DNA of 64,000 bases from Nephrocerus scutellatus (lineage: Eukaryota > Arthropoda > Insecta > Diptera > Pipunculidae): the NCBI GenBank assembly GCA_947095585.1, contig OX352761.1, positions 31,215,777 to 31,279,776 of the forward strand, given 5' to 3'. The first letter of the stretch is position 1. Every line of letters starts with the position of its first letter. A program made the translations under genes and the position numbers. Shown here piece after piece: positions 1-11,301 of this stretch. The notes below the pieces were generated by a model that saw only the letters and a program-made list of their open reading frames with translations, was not told where the DNA came from and did not search any database.

Positions 1-250
1 CATCCCATAGAGCTGTCTTACCATCACCATTTAACTCAGCGACCCCGAAAACCATAGAATCGACACTAAAATCGGCCACCCACCACCCTGCGGCGATACA
101 TAACTCATCCATAGGAGCGTACTACCAACACTATTCATCACGGTGATACCGAAAATTGTAGCAGAGGGGGAAGCAGGTTTTTTGCCTGTGGTTGGGGTGG
201 CAGCAGCCACCATTGGTCAAGGCGTTCCAGAGCTAGTTAGGCACAAATAT
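1..250. repeat. Dispersed repeat, partial, cut by the window edge
   Basis: This stretch carries the motif ACTCAGCGACCCCGAAAACC with CATAGAATCGACACTAA, the same unit that is tandemly repeated at 28690-29345. Its last part (about 213-250, GGTCAAGGCGTTCCAGAG then AGTTAGGCACAA) matches 45055-45080, so the two are pieces of one dispersed family. The short open frame on the minus strand here is not coding in my view. No gene is seen. Confidence 0.6.
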
Positions 251-289
251 ACAAACAAATAAATTCTCTATTTTATATATTTAGATTTG

Positions 290-345
290 GCCACTAAAAA
301 AAAAACAAACACATCCGAACGCGAAGTTAATATAGAAAATTTAAA
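290..345 (+). repeat. Solo right end (R) of the composite repeat family
   Basis: The string CGCGAAGTTAATATAGAAAA followed by TTTAAAA is the right terminus found at the end of the larger composite repeats (for example 8318-8345 and 48690-48710). No internal array units are attached on its left, so it looks like a broken-off end. Confidence 0.6.
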
Positions 346-945
346 ACCAATTTTTCAATTTTTCTCATTGCACTTAACTTTACAAATTTTGCTTTTCGAG
401 CACTAAATGTGGGTCATCTGATATTTTTCCCATTATAATCGCCGCATTAACTCCGAAAATTTAATTGTGTACTAAACATTAATGCCCCTACCTGTTTATC
501 AAATACATAAACCATATGAGAAGATTTATCTACAAATTTCATTCGCTTGCCTTTCAAATCAAAGACAAGAAACCGTTGTATGCACAAAGGTGATGTGTTA
601 AATTCTATATTTGTGTACATGACCCTCCTACAACACGTTTTCGCACTAACAGAATAAAAAATTTTCGGAAACGTTCTTATAACACGATAAAAAATCAAAG
701 TGAAAATTGAAAATGGTCAGCGTCGGTTTAATGCTTAATTTTATAATGACCTGATGATAAGGAAATGACGAAGATTTCTTAACACTAGTAGATGTAATCT
801 CACGTACGTGTCTGCATTTTTTGTCCTGCGGAAACCTTCATATAACACGAGGAATCAAGGGATTCTGCGTCGTATGTTTTATTTTATAATGCCCTAGATC
901 TTATTTTTTGTTTTTGCCAGAGGATAAAAGATATTTTAAGCATAA
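346..945. other. No gene recognised
   Basis: AT-rich sequence with only short, unconvincing open frames. I see no recognisable domain, RNA gene or repeat unit until the array begins near 946. Confidence 0.5.
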
Positions 946-3360
946 AAAACCACCCATAAAAATTTAAATTTTTCATGTAAATTCTCTAACAGGAGATACA
1001 TATGTGTTTAAAATTTGAAAAAATCTGGCTAATATTAAAAAATGTATATGGGCACCACTCGGGTTTCATGTCCCGATCACTCCAATAAATTTACAAAAAG
1101 TTTTTTGCATCAGTGGTACATATGTGTTTAAAATTTGAAAAAAAAAACAACCCATAAAAATTTAAATTTTTCATGTAAATTCTCTAATAGGGAATACATA
1201 TGTGTGCAAAGTTTGAACCGGGTTAATTTGAAAAAAAATTAATATTGGAACCCCCTTCACTTCAAAATGTTTTCAAAAACTATTCACACACGAGTAAAAA
1301 AAATTTGTGTGGGAACAAAATTCAAATCAAAAACTCAAAAATGTTTACAAAAAATTCGGTCTAACGGAGATACACATATGTTTGAAACTTAAAGTAATTC
1401 GGGCTTATTTAAAAAAAAATGGGCCTCAGGGCCCATTCGTTCTAAAAATGCCCAAAAAGTGTTGTCCTTCGGAGATACACATGTGTATAAAATTTTACCA
1501 AAATCGGGTTAATTTTTATTTTAAATTTGTATTAGGCCCCACGACCTCAGGGCCCGGTGTCTGTAAAATTTTGGCAATAGGTGTTGTCGATCGGAAACAC
1601 ACACGTGTATAAAATTTGAAGAAAGTCGGGTTAATTTTTTTTAAAAATTGTTTAAGGTGCCACACGACACACACACCACACGACCACACGGTCACCAAAA
1701 TATTTAACAAAACTGTTGTCCATCTGTGTAAGATTTGAAGAAAGTCGGGTTAATTTTTTTAAAAAATTTGTATGGAGCCCCACGATCACGACCACGTTTT
1801 GTCCATCGGAGATACCAGCATGTATAAAATTTTAAAAAAATCGGGTTAATTTTTTTAAAAAAATTTGTTAGGGCCTTATGACCTTGGGGTCTCCAAAATT
1901 TTTACAAAAAATGTTGGCCATCTGAGATACACATGAATATAAAATTTGAAGAAACTTTTTGTAAAAATTTGGAAGTAATCGGGCCCAGGGGTCGGGGCAC
2001 CCATACAAATTTTAAAAGAAAAAGTACCCGATTTTTTTCAAATTTTATACGCATGTGTATCTCCGATGGACAACACTTTTTGTACCAATTTGGACGTGAT
2101 CGAGGCCCTGGGTCGGGCGGCACCCATACAAATTTTTAAAAAAAAGTACCCGATTTTCTTCAAATTTTACACGCATGTGTATCTCCAATGGACAACATTT
2201 TTGTAAAAAATTTGAAGCGATCGGACGCCGGGGTCGGGGGGCACCCATACAAATTGTTTACAAAATTTACCCGATTTTCTTCAAATTTTATATGCATATG
2301 TATCTCCGATGGCCAACACTTTTTGTAAAAATTTGGAAGTGAAATGACCCCGGGGTCGGGGAGCTCTCTAACAAAAAATTTTAAAAAATTTACACTATTT
2401 TATTTAAACTGCAGATTGTGTATTCCTGATTAGAGAATTTACACGAAAAATTTTAATTTTTATGGGTTGTTTTGTTTAAATTCTCTATATTAACTTCGCG
2501 TGCCCGTGACTGGCTGGCTGGCGGTCTGGCACACCAAATCTTTTGATCAATTTTTAACCCACTTCCTAAAGTCCGATTTTATTGAAACTTTGCACACATG
2601 TGTATCTTCCATGACAATAATTTCTAATAAAATTATACAACACAAATACAAATATTTTACAAAATGTACCCGATTTTCATCAAATTTTATACGCATATGT
2701 ATATCCGATGGACAACACTTTTGGTAAAAATTTAGGAGTTATCAGGCCCCTATTTTCTTCAAATTTTATACGAATGTGTATTTCCGATGGAAAACACTTT
2801 TTGTAAAAATTTAAAAGTGATCGCGCCCCGAGGTCAGGGCGCACGCATTCAAATTTAATAAAAATTACGCGATTTTCTTCAAACTTTATGTGTTATGTGT
2901 ATCTCCGATAGACAACACTTTTTGGAAAAATTTTAAGAGATCGGGCCCCGTGGTCGGGGGGCACCAAATACAAATTTTATAAAAAAAGAACCAGATTTTC
3001 TTCAAATTTTACACGCATGTTTATCTCCAATAGACAACACTTTTTCTAAAAATTTTGAAGTGATCGGGCCCCGAGGTCGTGGGGCACCCATTCAAATTTT
3101 GTAAGAAAAAAGTAAACGATTTCCTTCAAATTTTAAACGCATGTGTATATCCGATGGACAATACTTTTTTAAAAAATTTGGTAGTGATCGGGCATCGGGG
3201 TCATAGGGCACCCCTCGGGCCTCAGGGCTCATTCGCTCAAAAAAGGTCCAAAAAGTTTTGTCCATCGGATACACATGTGTATAAAATTTTACGAAAATCG
3301 GGTTAATTTTTATTTTCAAGTTTTATGAGCCCCACAACCCCCGCGACTGTAAAATTTTTA
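946..3360. repeat. Composite repeat: arrays in opposite orientations
   Basis: From about 970 to 1960 the array units run forward (ATACACATGTGTATAAAATT, then an AATCGGGTTAATTTTT stretch, then a GGGGCCCCACGACC-like block, then TTTTTACAAAAAGTGTTGTC). From about 1975 to 3200 the same units run as the reverse complement, and from about 3215 to 3345 forward again. An inverted L end (GATTAGAGAATTTACACG, 2430-2447) is followed at once by an inverted R end (TTCTCTATATTAACTTCGCG, 2481-2500), a head-to-tail junction of two minus-oriented members. The open frames inside are by-products of the repeat. Confidence 0.85.
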
Positions 3361-3369
3361 CAATACATT

Positions 3370-3790
3370 ACATCGGAATGAGATGTCTGAAATCTGACGG
3401 ACCTCCACGGCCATTTGAAGAACTCCTAGAACGGGCTGTCAACGAGTATAACTTCACTATCCACTCAACCACAGGAAAGAAACCCATTGAACTATTATAC
3501 GGACGAATACCTAGGTTTAAACCCGAACAATTCACCCGAACAAAACACGGTTAACTAACATAGAAAAACTTAAAATCAAACAGGAAAAAGACAACAAGTA
3601 TCATAACAAAAAAAGGAAACCCAACAAAGACTATCAGATAGGACAAGTTATTTACGTAAAAAATAATAAACGAATAGGTTAAAAATGAACAGGCAGATAT
3701 TGACAGGAAATAGTTAAAGAGAATAAAAACTCTACAATAATAACCGAATCTGGAAGAACAATTCACAAAAGTAACATTAGAAATTAACCC
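3370..3790 (+). pseudogene. Errantivirus pol remnant: integrase C-terminal part
   Basis: The plus strand encodes a run resembling the end of a Ty3/gypsy integrase core (IRCLKSDGPPRPFEELLERA followed by VNEYNFTIHSTTGKKPIELL), the same region as residues around 905-965 of the intact pol at 15105-18230. Stops and frameshifts follow from about 3550 and break the remaining C-terminal frame. The protease, reverse transcriptase and integrase core are absent: composite repeats lie immediately upstream. It continues into the env remnant at 3800, as expected for the element's order. Confidence 0.75.
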
Positions 3791-3799
3791 TTTTCTTTT

Positions 3800-5450
3800 C
3801 AGATGTGTCTTTTGCACCTGCCAAGCTACAGTCCAAATTTTTCAAATTCACAAATAAAAACCTTTCACATAGGACAGGCGAAAATACAAGACGGAAACTT
3901 CAAACTTATACACGTCATCGACCTAGGATAGTACGACCAATTTATATCCGGAATAACTTGATCTTCAATCAACCCATAACCATACAATATTCCCTTTGCT
4001 ATCACATGAGCTGAAACAAATTCGAAATCTTTTGCGTAACTTGAGACCGCGTATTACAAAACGTTCATTAAATTTCATTGGAAGTGCGTGGAAATGGATG
4101 GCTAGCAATTCTGACCATGACAACTTCGTCACCATAAAAGAAAAAATTACAGATGTTTTAAGAAATAACAACAGGCAAGTTACAATAAACCAATTATATA
4201 ATGAAAGAATGACTAATATCACTAGAGTTCAAAACGAGATACAAAAATTACTTAAAGAAGACAATAAACTAAACTTTGAAATCATAACGAACATTCAATA
4301 TATAATTAAACTAGTTAAAGAAGAATTAGAAAATATCAATTATGCCATTCATTGGGCTAAGTTAGGTATGATAAATTCATTTATTTTATTAAAAAACGAA
4401 ATAAAACTTGCTACAGACATTCTTAATAAACAAAAGCTATCATACAATTCAATAGAGGAAACTTTGGAAGCTTCTCACAGATAAAAGTTATAAGCAATAG
4501 CTCAGCCTTACTCTATATCATAAATATTCCATTAACAACAAACGAAACATATGACAGTCTTCTAATCAAACCAATAAAAAGGAACAATATTGTACCAGAA
4601 ATTTTATTTAATGTAATCCTAAGATACAATAAAGAATGTATGGAACAATACAAAAATGTAAAAATTATAACCATAACCTGTTTTGTTATAGCCTTATCAA
4701 TTTGTAATTCTAAAGACATTATAGATATAAGAAAATGATACATGTATTCCTAGCTTGCTTAACAGTCTATCAGCTTCATGCAACAGCGTCAACAGTTGCA
4801 ATAGATGAAATCTCAACAGGAGTTCTATTACTAAACCAGTTTATCGGATTCATACAATTTGGAAACACTACCCACACCCTCAATGGCACATTCCTAATAA
4901 AATTCCACAACACCACCGTAACCGTCAATGGAAGATCGTTCATTTCCAGAGAAGCATCAATGGTAAAAGCGTTACCGGCAGTACTACAACCAAGCCCTAG
5001 AAAAAAGGAGTACAGAGAGCTACTATCGCTAGAGATGATGATTGCTACAAACAGAGAACCATATACATCAAGTAACCACCTACTGCCTCATCTCCTGCTT
5101 CGGAATATTAGCCACAATAGCTGTAATCTGCAGGTCTCTTCCTAAAAGAAATAGTACCAAGGTCACCATCCAAATCCCTCAAGAAAAGATCCGCGAAGAA
5201 CACCACGAACCAGAAATAGCTTTACCAACCATTGAGCCCCCTGAGATGCCTCATCAAAGTTTCAATAAAATCCCATATTTTTGTCGATTGAGGACAATCG
5301 CATTTAAGAGGCGAAGACTTAACACCAGCAGACGGTGTGAACGACACCTACATGCACGAACACCAAATAGAACGGAAATGCTGACCAAGCGTCTGGCACA
5401 TCGAGCACACATCAGAATAAACAAATCGTTCTCACGATAGCGAACGACAA
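3800..5450 (+). pseudogene. Errantivirus env remnant, broken
   Basis: A pyrimidine-rich splice acceptor (CTTTTCTTTTCAG ending at 3802) precedes a decayed env, as in the intact copy at 15066. The first part is disrupted by stops. Frame 3996-4484 (162 residues) keeps a basic cleavage-like motif (ITKR) followed by a hydrophobic SLNFIGSAWKWMAS segment and a helical region like gypsy-type envelope proteins. Frames 4735-5145 and 5042-5440 keep the distal ectodomain (GTFLIKFHNTTVTVNG) and a cytoplasmic-tail-like end in different frames, so at least one frameshift has occurred. It is unlike the env at 13407-15056 in sequence, which suggests a second errantivirus lineage. Confidence 0.75.
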
Positions 5451-5455
5451 AAAAA

Positions 5456-5600
5456 GCTGAATTAGGGAATTAGGGTATAAATATAAGTTATTGAATTTTT
5501 GTTAGTCAATAAGAAAAATATCATTGAATAAAGCAAAAGGCATTCTGCCTTTCATTTTTTTTCATACTAATCTTGTACTGATTTAATTAACTTATACAAC
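5456..5600 (+). repeat. Probable 3' LTR remnant of the 3370-5450 element
   Basis: Just downstream of the env remnant lie a TATA-like box (GGTATAAATATAAG), a TTAGTCA initiator-like motif and an AATAAAGC polyadenylation-like signal, in the order expected of an LTR. I could not define its ends or find a matching 5' copy. Confidence 0.4.
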
Positions 5601-5729
5601 AAAGATTTGTTTTAAAATAATTTTATGTATGTTTATTTAATTTTATTTTTTAATTTGAATACTATAGCTATAATTTAAAATATATTTTTGTTAATAAAAA
5701 CTACAAGAATAAGATATCATTCTTTTTTC

Positions 5730-5795
5730 TACCCCTGCCTAATAGAAGATTGGGATGAATAAATACCTGGCCAACGCCGGGTAATCAGCTAGTAA
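5730..5795 (-). repeat. Dispersed repeat shared with 28232-28300
   Basis: The reverse complement of this stretch (CTAGCTGATTACCCGGCGTT with GGTATTTATTCATC and ATTAGGCAGGGGTAG) matches 28232-28300 closely. Related CTAGCTGACCCG-type starts occur at 42013. It looks like one end of a dispersed element. Confidence 0.55.
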
Positions 5796-5982
5796 TGCTA
5801 TAATTAACATTTCCCATGTTACTACAAAATAACTATAACATTCTCGTAGTTTCAATATCTTCTGGCTAGTCACAACTTTAATATAACTAGTAGCTTTTAG
5901 AAGCTTAAAGCACGAGGCGGTAGTCGAGTGCGGCAATCTAACGAGCACGATAGGAACTTTTCTGCGAGTAATGTACGCTATT

Positions 5983-6143
5983 TTTCACACGACCAAAAAA
6001 GGTTTTCCGGTTATGCGCAATGCAAAATTACTCTAGGAATATATGTTCGCTGTGACTGCAGTAAATAACAAAAGTATTTTTTATGCTAACACATTAGTGT
6101 TATAGCGTAGGAAACAGTCACTTTCGTCTATGGTCGTGTGAAA
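5983..6143. mobile_element. MITE-like element, 13-bp terminal inverted repeats
   Basis: TTTCACACGACCA at 5983-5995 and TGGTCGTGTGAAA at 6131-6143 are exact inverted copies, 161 bp apart end to end. The interior has no coding capacity. Sequence near the right end (CATAGACGAAAGTGACTGTTTC, read inverted) and the left flank (GAGCACGATAGGAACTTTTC) recur around 19242-19610, so it belongs to a dispersed family whose true outer limits may be wider than the 161 bp. Confidence 0.6.
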
Positions 6144-6149
6144 TTTTTT

Positions 6150-6540
6150 TAACTCATTGTCGAACTACACCTCCCCCTGTGCTATCAAAATTTAAAATAA
6201 TGTTTCCTGAAAGTAAAATAGTTACAGAAAATGTAAATCAGGGAGTATGGTATCGAAAATTTGAAATTAGGGATCGTGTTGCCGCAAGATATTTCATAGG
6301 AAACCCAAATTGCAATTTTGACGAAATAGGGTCAAAGGAACTTTACATTATGAGGTGAAGTTGAATGATGGTCGAATATGGTGGAGTTGAATGATGGTCG
6401 AATATGGCATCGTCTCATATGCTATATTGTTTTCAACAAAATGAGTTAGGTATTTTTTGTGGTTAACGGCTGATCAAAGCAACAGCAAAAACTAACCAAC
6501 TCAATTGGTCAATTTTTTGTTTCATGTGTTTTTTTTTAAA
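6150..6540. other. No gene; short tandem duplication
   Basis: Only a local direct duplication is visible: GTTGAATGATGGTCGAATAT occurs twice between about 6359 and 6405. No coding or RNA gene is recognised. Confidence 0.5.
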
Positions 6541-6544
6541 TGGT

Positions 6545-7208
6545 TTTTTTATTTGGGGTGTCCAAAATTTTAACAAAAAGTGTTGTCCATCGACGATACA
6601 CACGTATATAAAATTTAAAGAAATTTGGGTTAAGGTTTTTAAAAAATTTGTTGGGGCCGCATGACCCTGGGGTCCGGCGTCTCCAAAACCTCTCCTCTCA
6701 GGCCTCAGGCCTCCAAATTTTAATACAAAGTTTTGTCTCCGGAATTACAAATGTGTGCAAAATTTCAATAAAATCGGGCTTTGGAAAGTGGTTTAAGGTT
6801 TAAAATTTTATCGCAAGGTTCCACGACAAGACGTTCCAAAACCGACCAACCGACCAACCGACAGACAGACGTGCCACGGGCAAGCGAATTTAAAAATTAA
6901 AATTTTTCTTGTAAATTCTCTGATCGGAGATTCGATATTTTGGTGAAATAATCAGCATCAGCTCACACAGAACACAGTCATTATAGTATGATATTATCTG
7001 ATGCCGCTAAATGGAAAAATTTGTGTGTTTGTATGGGAACCCCCGGTCCCGCGTCCCGATCTATGTGAAATTAAAAGAAAGTATTGTCACCGGAAATATA
7101 CACGTGTGCAAAATTTCAATAAAATCGGGCTTTGGGAAGTGGGTTAAAAATTGATCAGAAGATCTGACCAGCCAGCCAGCCACGGGGACGCGAAGTTAAT
7201 ATAGAGAA
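6545..7208 (+). repeat. Composite repeat members, degenerate, with R-L hybrid junction
   Basis: Array units (TCCAAAATTTTAACAAAAAG, TGTTGTCCATCG) run forward from 6550. An R-like end with GACAGACGTGCCACGGGCAA leads at 6890 straight into an L end (AAAATTTTTCTTGTAAATTC). A second array piece with GGGAACCCCCGGTCCCGCG (7038) ends in a full R end at 7180-7208 (GCGAAGTTAATATAGAGAAT). The R-L fusion suggests recombination or tandem insertion. Confidence 0.75.
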
Positions 7209-8345
7209 TTTAAAAAAAACAACCCATAAAAATTAAATATGGGAGCCCCTCGATTCTGGGTCATTTTTTTTTATTGTAGGCGAAAATCATCAAAAGAGAC
7301 ATTTGACATCAGATGTCAAATTTGAAAATGCTCAGATCATTTTATTCTGAGCACTTAGAGCACGCTCATACTCTGAGCAAATAAGAAACACGAGCATTTT
7401 TCTTGAGAACTCTTTGACTGCTCTGAACTAATTTATGAAAACGCGAAATGACAGAATATTGTGAAAACTTGTTGTTCTATCTGTAAGTTGATATCGACAA
7501 AAAAATGACATTAATAAAAATACAATTTAGTAAATAAGTAAGTTGAATTAAGCATAAAACATTTATGTCTCGTTTCATTTGCTGGGTTCATTTCTGCGTG
7601 AGCTAAGATTTCTCTCTCTCTCTCCACTAACAAAACCATGCAGCGCAGCCGACTGCGCAGCACACACCGCACACATGTACGACGGTATCTGATACCACTA
7701 TAAGAAATTAAAAAAATTAATAAGGGCCTTGCGGCCGAACCCGGAGCCCGATCACTACCAAATTTTAGAAAAAGTATTGTTTATTGAGTATACACATGTG
7801 TGTAAAATTTGAAAAAAATCCGGTAATTTTTATTTTAAATTTGTATGGGAGCCCCACGAACCCGGGGCCCGATCACTTCCAAATTTTAAAACAAAGTATT
7901 GTCACCGGATATACACATGTGTACAAAATTTCAGGAAAATTGAGCCTTAGGAAGTACGTGGAGTACTGGACGTGATCGCTAAAAAAAAAAAACAAAAAGT
8001 TTTGTCCATCGGAGATACACATGCGTATAAAATTTGAAGAAAATCGGTGCCCCACGACCCAGGGGCCCGATCACTTCCAAATTTTTACAGAAAGTGTTGT
8101 CCATCAAAGATACACATGCGTATAAAATTTAAAAAAAAACGGGTAAAATATTTGTATGGGAGCCCCCCTACCCCGAGGTCCGAGGGCCCTCAAATTTTAA
8201 TAGAAAGTATTGTCACATACATATGTGCAAAATTTCATGCAAAATCGGGCTATGGGAAGTGGGTTAAAAATTGATCAGAAAATCTGACCAGCCCCCAGCC
8301 ACCCAGCGAGCCACGTGCACGCGAAGTTAATATAGAGAATTTAAA
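7209..8345 (+). repeat. Composite repeat, subtype with about 430-bp insert
   Basis: It begins with the L end (AACAACCCATAAAAATTAAA, 7217-7236), followed by a non-array segment of about 430 bp (7250-7690) that recurs at 54785-55135, then four or so array units (7750-8190) and a complete R end to 8345 (GAAGTTAATATAGAGAATTT). The insert contains a short palindrome TTTGACATCAGATGTCAAA (7303-7321) and hairpin-forming GCTCAG/CTGAGC pairs, plus a CT microsatellite at 7611-7623. No convincing coding frame. Confidence 0.75.
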
Positions 8346-8443
8346 AACAATAAAGCTAAGAGGAATAAGAATATATATATAAAAAATTAGTCTAGACTCG
8401 CAACGTACAAAAATAGGCACTGAATTAGAATTAAGCACTTACA

Positions 8444-9447
8444 TGAGCATACTCTTAGGCTGTAAGATGAACCGAATATAAGTTTAAATCATTATGTACT
8501 GGTGTTGTCAAAAATGTAGTCAAACCGGTTTGTCCGGGTTTTGTAGGTACATTATTGCACATGGAGTTTATTTTTGGAAGATGACTCATCACATATGACT
8601 TTGGTTAGTTGTTAATAAGGGAAGTTGCCACAATGTTCTAGTATTTTCTCGACATTTCTGTTTATAAGATTGAACGTTTCTGGAGGCTTTTCACTGAGCA
8701 TAAATAATATGGCGTTTTAAACCAGAAGTTCAGTTTTTATTTGAAATTCAACCAAAGCAGTTGAAGAGCTACCAGCTAAAGGAATAGTAGTGAAATACAA
8801 GTATTGTTGCAACAAGTGTTTTTGTGTACTTGGAAAAGTAATCACCAGTGTAATTTGTGAACTTTTTTTATTTTAAATCGTTCTTATTAGCTCGCTTTCG
8901 TGTTTGTCTGTCTGTGCGGGTGGAATTTTGTAATTAAAATTATTTTTAAATTCTGGCTGGCTGGCTGGCTGGTCAGATCTTGTGACACATTTTTAACCCA
9001 CTTCCCAAAGCTCCATTTTATTGAAATTTTGCACACAAGTATATTTCCGGTGACAATACTTTCTATTAAAATTTGAGAGTGATCGGGCCGCGGGGTCGGA
9101 GGGCTCCCATACACATTTTGTTCCCCGGCATTAAAACATTTCATACTATAATTACTGTGTTCTGTGTGCGTTGTGCGATGTGCGCTGTGCGCTGCGGGCA
9201 GCGCTGCTTGCTTTACGATTGGGGTTGTTTTCTTGTTGGGTTGCAATGCTTCGCATGAGTTTTTATATTTCAGCATTTATAGTGGAATTCAGTATACTTT
9301 TATTTATTAGAGAATTTACATGAAAAATTTTAATTTTTGTGGGCTGTTTTTATTATTAGCTTACATGTATACTGTTTGTTTAATAAAGTTGTAATTTATA
9401 AATTAATAAACGTGTGTTGTGTTTTATTTGCAAAATCCTTAACAATA
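8444..9447 (+). mobile_element. Solo LTR, interrupted by a composite repeat
   Basis: Sequence from about 8444 (GAGCATACTCTTAGGCTGTA) to 9447 (GCAAAATCCTTAACA) aligns in blocks with the reverse complement of 22360-22912: TAGTCAAACCGGTTTGTCC, GATGACTCAT, AAGTATTG with AAGTGTTTTTGTGT, and the distal GTGTTTTATTTGCAAAATCC. Between about 8930 and 9350 it is interrupted by a minus-oriented composite repeat. Without that insert the length is about 570-590 bp. The start and end resemble those of mdg1/412-type LTRs, an inference only. No internal retrotransposon genes adjoin it, so it is a solo LTR. Confidence 0.6.
8935..9350 (-). repeat. Composite repeat, minus orientation, nested in a solo LTR
   Basis: An inverted R end (GGCTGGCTGGCTGGCTGGTC, 8953-8972, then CACTTCCCAAAGC), about one array unit (GGGCCGCGGGGTCGGAGGG), and an inverted L end at 9310-9350 (TAGAGAATTTACATG then AATTTTTGTGGGC). 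About 200 bp in its middle (9125-9300, with GCTTGCTTTACGATTGGGGT) are foreign to the family and recur at 28150-28232. Confidence 0.7.
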
Positions 9448-9569
9448 TATTCGTCACCAATTAGTTTTATCGCGCGGCTCTGAATTCTGTCATACAGTTG
9501 TATTCAAGTTTAGGGATATGCCTTGTAAATAGTAGCCAGATCGAGGGAGTGAAGTACATCTTTCACCGT

Positions 9570-9745
9570 TTGTGGAAACCTAAACATTTTGCAGCATTTT
9601 TAGCGATGGGAAATATAGTCGTTCAAACGAAGTTTGTTGTTGACATACCGAGTATTGCGAGTTTTTTAGCTTCTTTGACGCAAGATCCATTCGTGGATAA
9701 AAGTTAGGGGTTAAAATTACGCTTAGACGAGAGAAGACAGCTTTG
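9570..9745 (-). pseudogene. Short fragment homologous to the LINE at 19650-19825
   Basis: The blocks TTTGCAGCATTTTTAGCGATGG, CATACCGAGTATTGCGA and ATCCATTCGTGGATAA align in order with 19661-19683, 19723-19741 and 19766-19786. At the latter site the segment sits inside a minus-strand Jockey-like fragment. The frame here is broken, so I treat it as a decayed copy. Confidence 0.45.
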
Positions 9746-10199
9746 GAATTTGCAATTGTTTAATTCTTAATTTTTTGTTCGTATTCTGAAACTCCTATTT
9801 TGTTAAGTTGTCAAGGTCAGAATTGAACGTGCCAACTTACGTCGAAAACCATACTAATGTCGCTAAGGACTTCCCGAATTATAACATAATGCGGTTAAAT
9901 GCTTTGTTATTAAACTAAATAGGTATCCCAAAACAAATACTAAAGGTAAGGACATTTATTTTACTTTTTATGAAACAAGTATGTTCATAGTGATGTTCGT
10001 AGTCTGCCATTTGTAAACTAACAAATTTTGAAATTTCATGTTTAGGCTGTGCTAACTTAAGCAGTCTGTATATCTGTAGAATTACGACTAACATATGCAT
10101 ATTTAATTTTGAGCTTTTCGATTTTGTTTATAAGCGAAAAAATAATTTGTATTGTTTTTGAACATTTTTATGCATGGCGAGAACCTCGTAATTTAAATA

Positions 10200-11238
10200 T
10201 AATGGGTGTTTTTTTAGGAGGTTTGTTTTTCCGATAGATGTCGTTTTATTTTATGACAGTTGTTTTGACAGTTCAAAGTGGCATTTCTACTCAGTATTGT
10301 TTGGCAAATCATTATGAATAGGTTAACTCCAGAACAACGTTTTCAAATCGTGGACATTTATTTTCAAAATCAGTGTTCAATTAAAAATGTTTATAGAGCA
10401 CTTCGTGAATTTTATGGTGCACATAATCGTCCGTCAGAGACCACCATAAAGAACGTAATTACCAAATTTCGGTCTACATTCACTCTTTTGGATGCCAAGC
10501 CACCGACAAGAATGGTTGAGGCCAGTGTCGAAGAAAACGACAATTTATCGATTCGTCGTCGTGCTCAGCAAATTGGACTTTGTCCATCGACTTTATGGAA
10601 AATTTTACGTAAAGATTTGGGTTTGGTGCCATACAAAATTCAATTGGTGCAAGAATTAAAGCCACACGACCATCGTTTGCGCCGTGAATTCAGTGATTGG
10701 TCGTTAAATCAATTGAACGAAGATCCATTTTTTTACCGTAAAATTCTCTTCAGTGATGAGGCGCATTTTTTGTTAAATGGATACGTCAACAAACAAAATT
10801 GTCGCATTTGGAGCAAAGATAATCCACACGCCGTTCAAGAATTACCAATGCATCCTGATAAATGTACTGTTTGGTGCGGTCTATGGGCTGGTGGGATCAT
10901 CGGTCCATATTTCTTTAAAAATGAGGAAGGACGACGCGTTACCGTGAATGGAAATCGATACAGAACCATGTTAAATGAGTTGTCAAATCTTGAAGATATG
11001 GATATGGATGAAATGTGGTTTCAACAAGATGGTGCCACTTGCCATACAGCACGTGAAACAATCGACTTATTGAAAGAAACTTTCAACGACAACATTATTT
11101 CGAGAAATGGTCCGGTGAATTGGCCTCCGCGTTCGTGCGATTTGATTACCAAATAAAAAAAAATTTTGGTCATTTCATAATTTTATATGTGTTTTATTCA
11201 AAAAAAAAATCGGCAACCTCTTAAAAAAACACCCGTTA
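10200..11238 (+). mobile_element. Mariner-superfamily transposon with TIRs, internally truncated
   Basis: The ends are inverted repeats: ATGGGTGTTTTTTTAGGAGG on the left (from 10202) and, read inverted, ACGGGTGTTTTTTTAAGAGG on the right (to 11236). They are flanked by TA at 10200-10201 and 11237-11238, the expected target duplication. One transposase frame fills most of the element but stops short of the usual C-terminus, so the copy should be non-autonomous. Confidence 0.9.
10278..11156 (+). pseudogene. Mariner-superfamily transposase, C-terminally truncated
   Basis: A 292-codon frame (a methionine at 10314, MNRLTPEQRFQIVDIYFQNQ, is the likely start). In order it holds the helix-turn-helix DNA-binding half (SIKNVYRALREFYG; SIRRRAQQIGLCPSTLWKIL), the first catalytic aspartate in ILFSDEAHF, the conserved NGYVNKQNCRIW block and the second aspartate in WFQQDGATCHTA. 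It then reaches GPVNWPPRSCDL and stops, just before the segment (PLDYFLWG in relatives) that holds the third aspartate. About 100 residues are missing, and there also appears to be a small gap in the hinge after KPPTRM. Deletion fused the end to the right terminus. The protein cannot be an active transposase. Confidence 0.88.
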
Positions 11239-11301
11239 CTTTCTAAAATACAATTAAATAAAATACGTCATAATATGAATCAATCTATCAAAAGAGACAC
11301 T

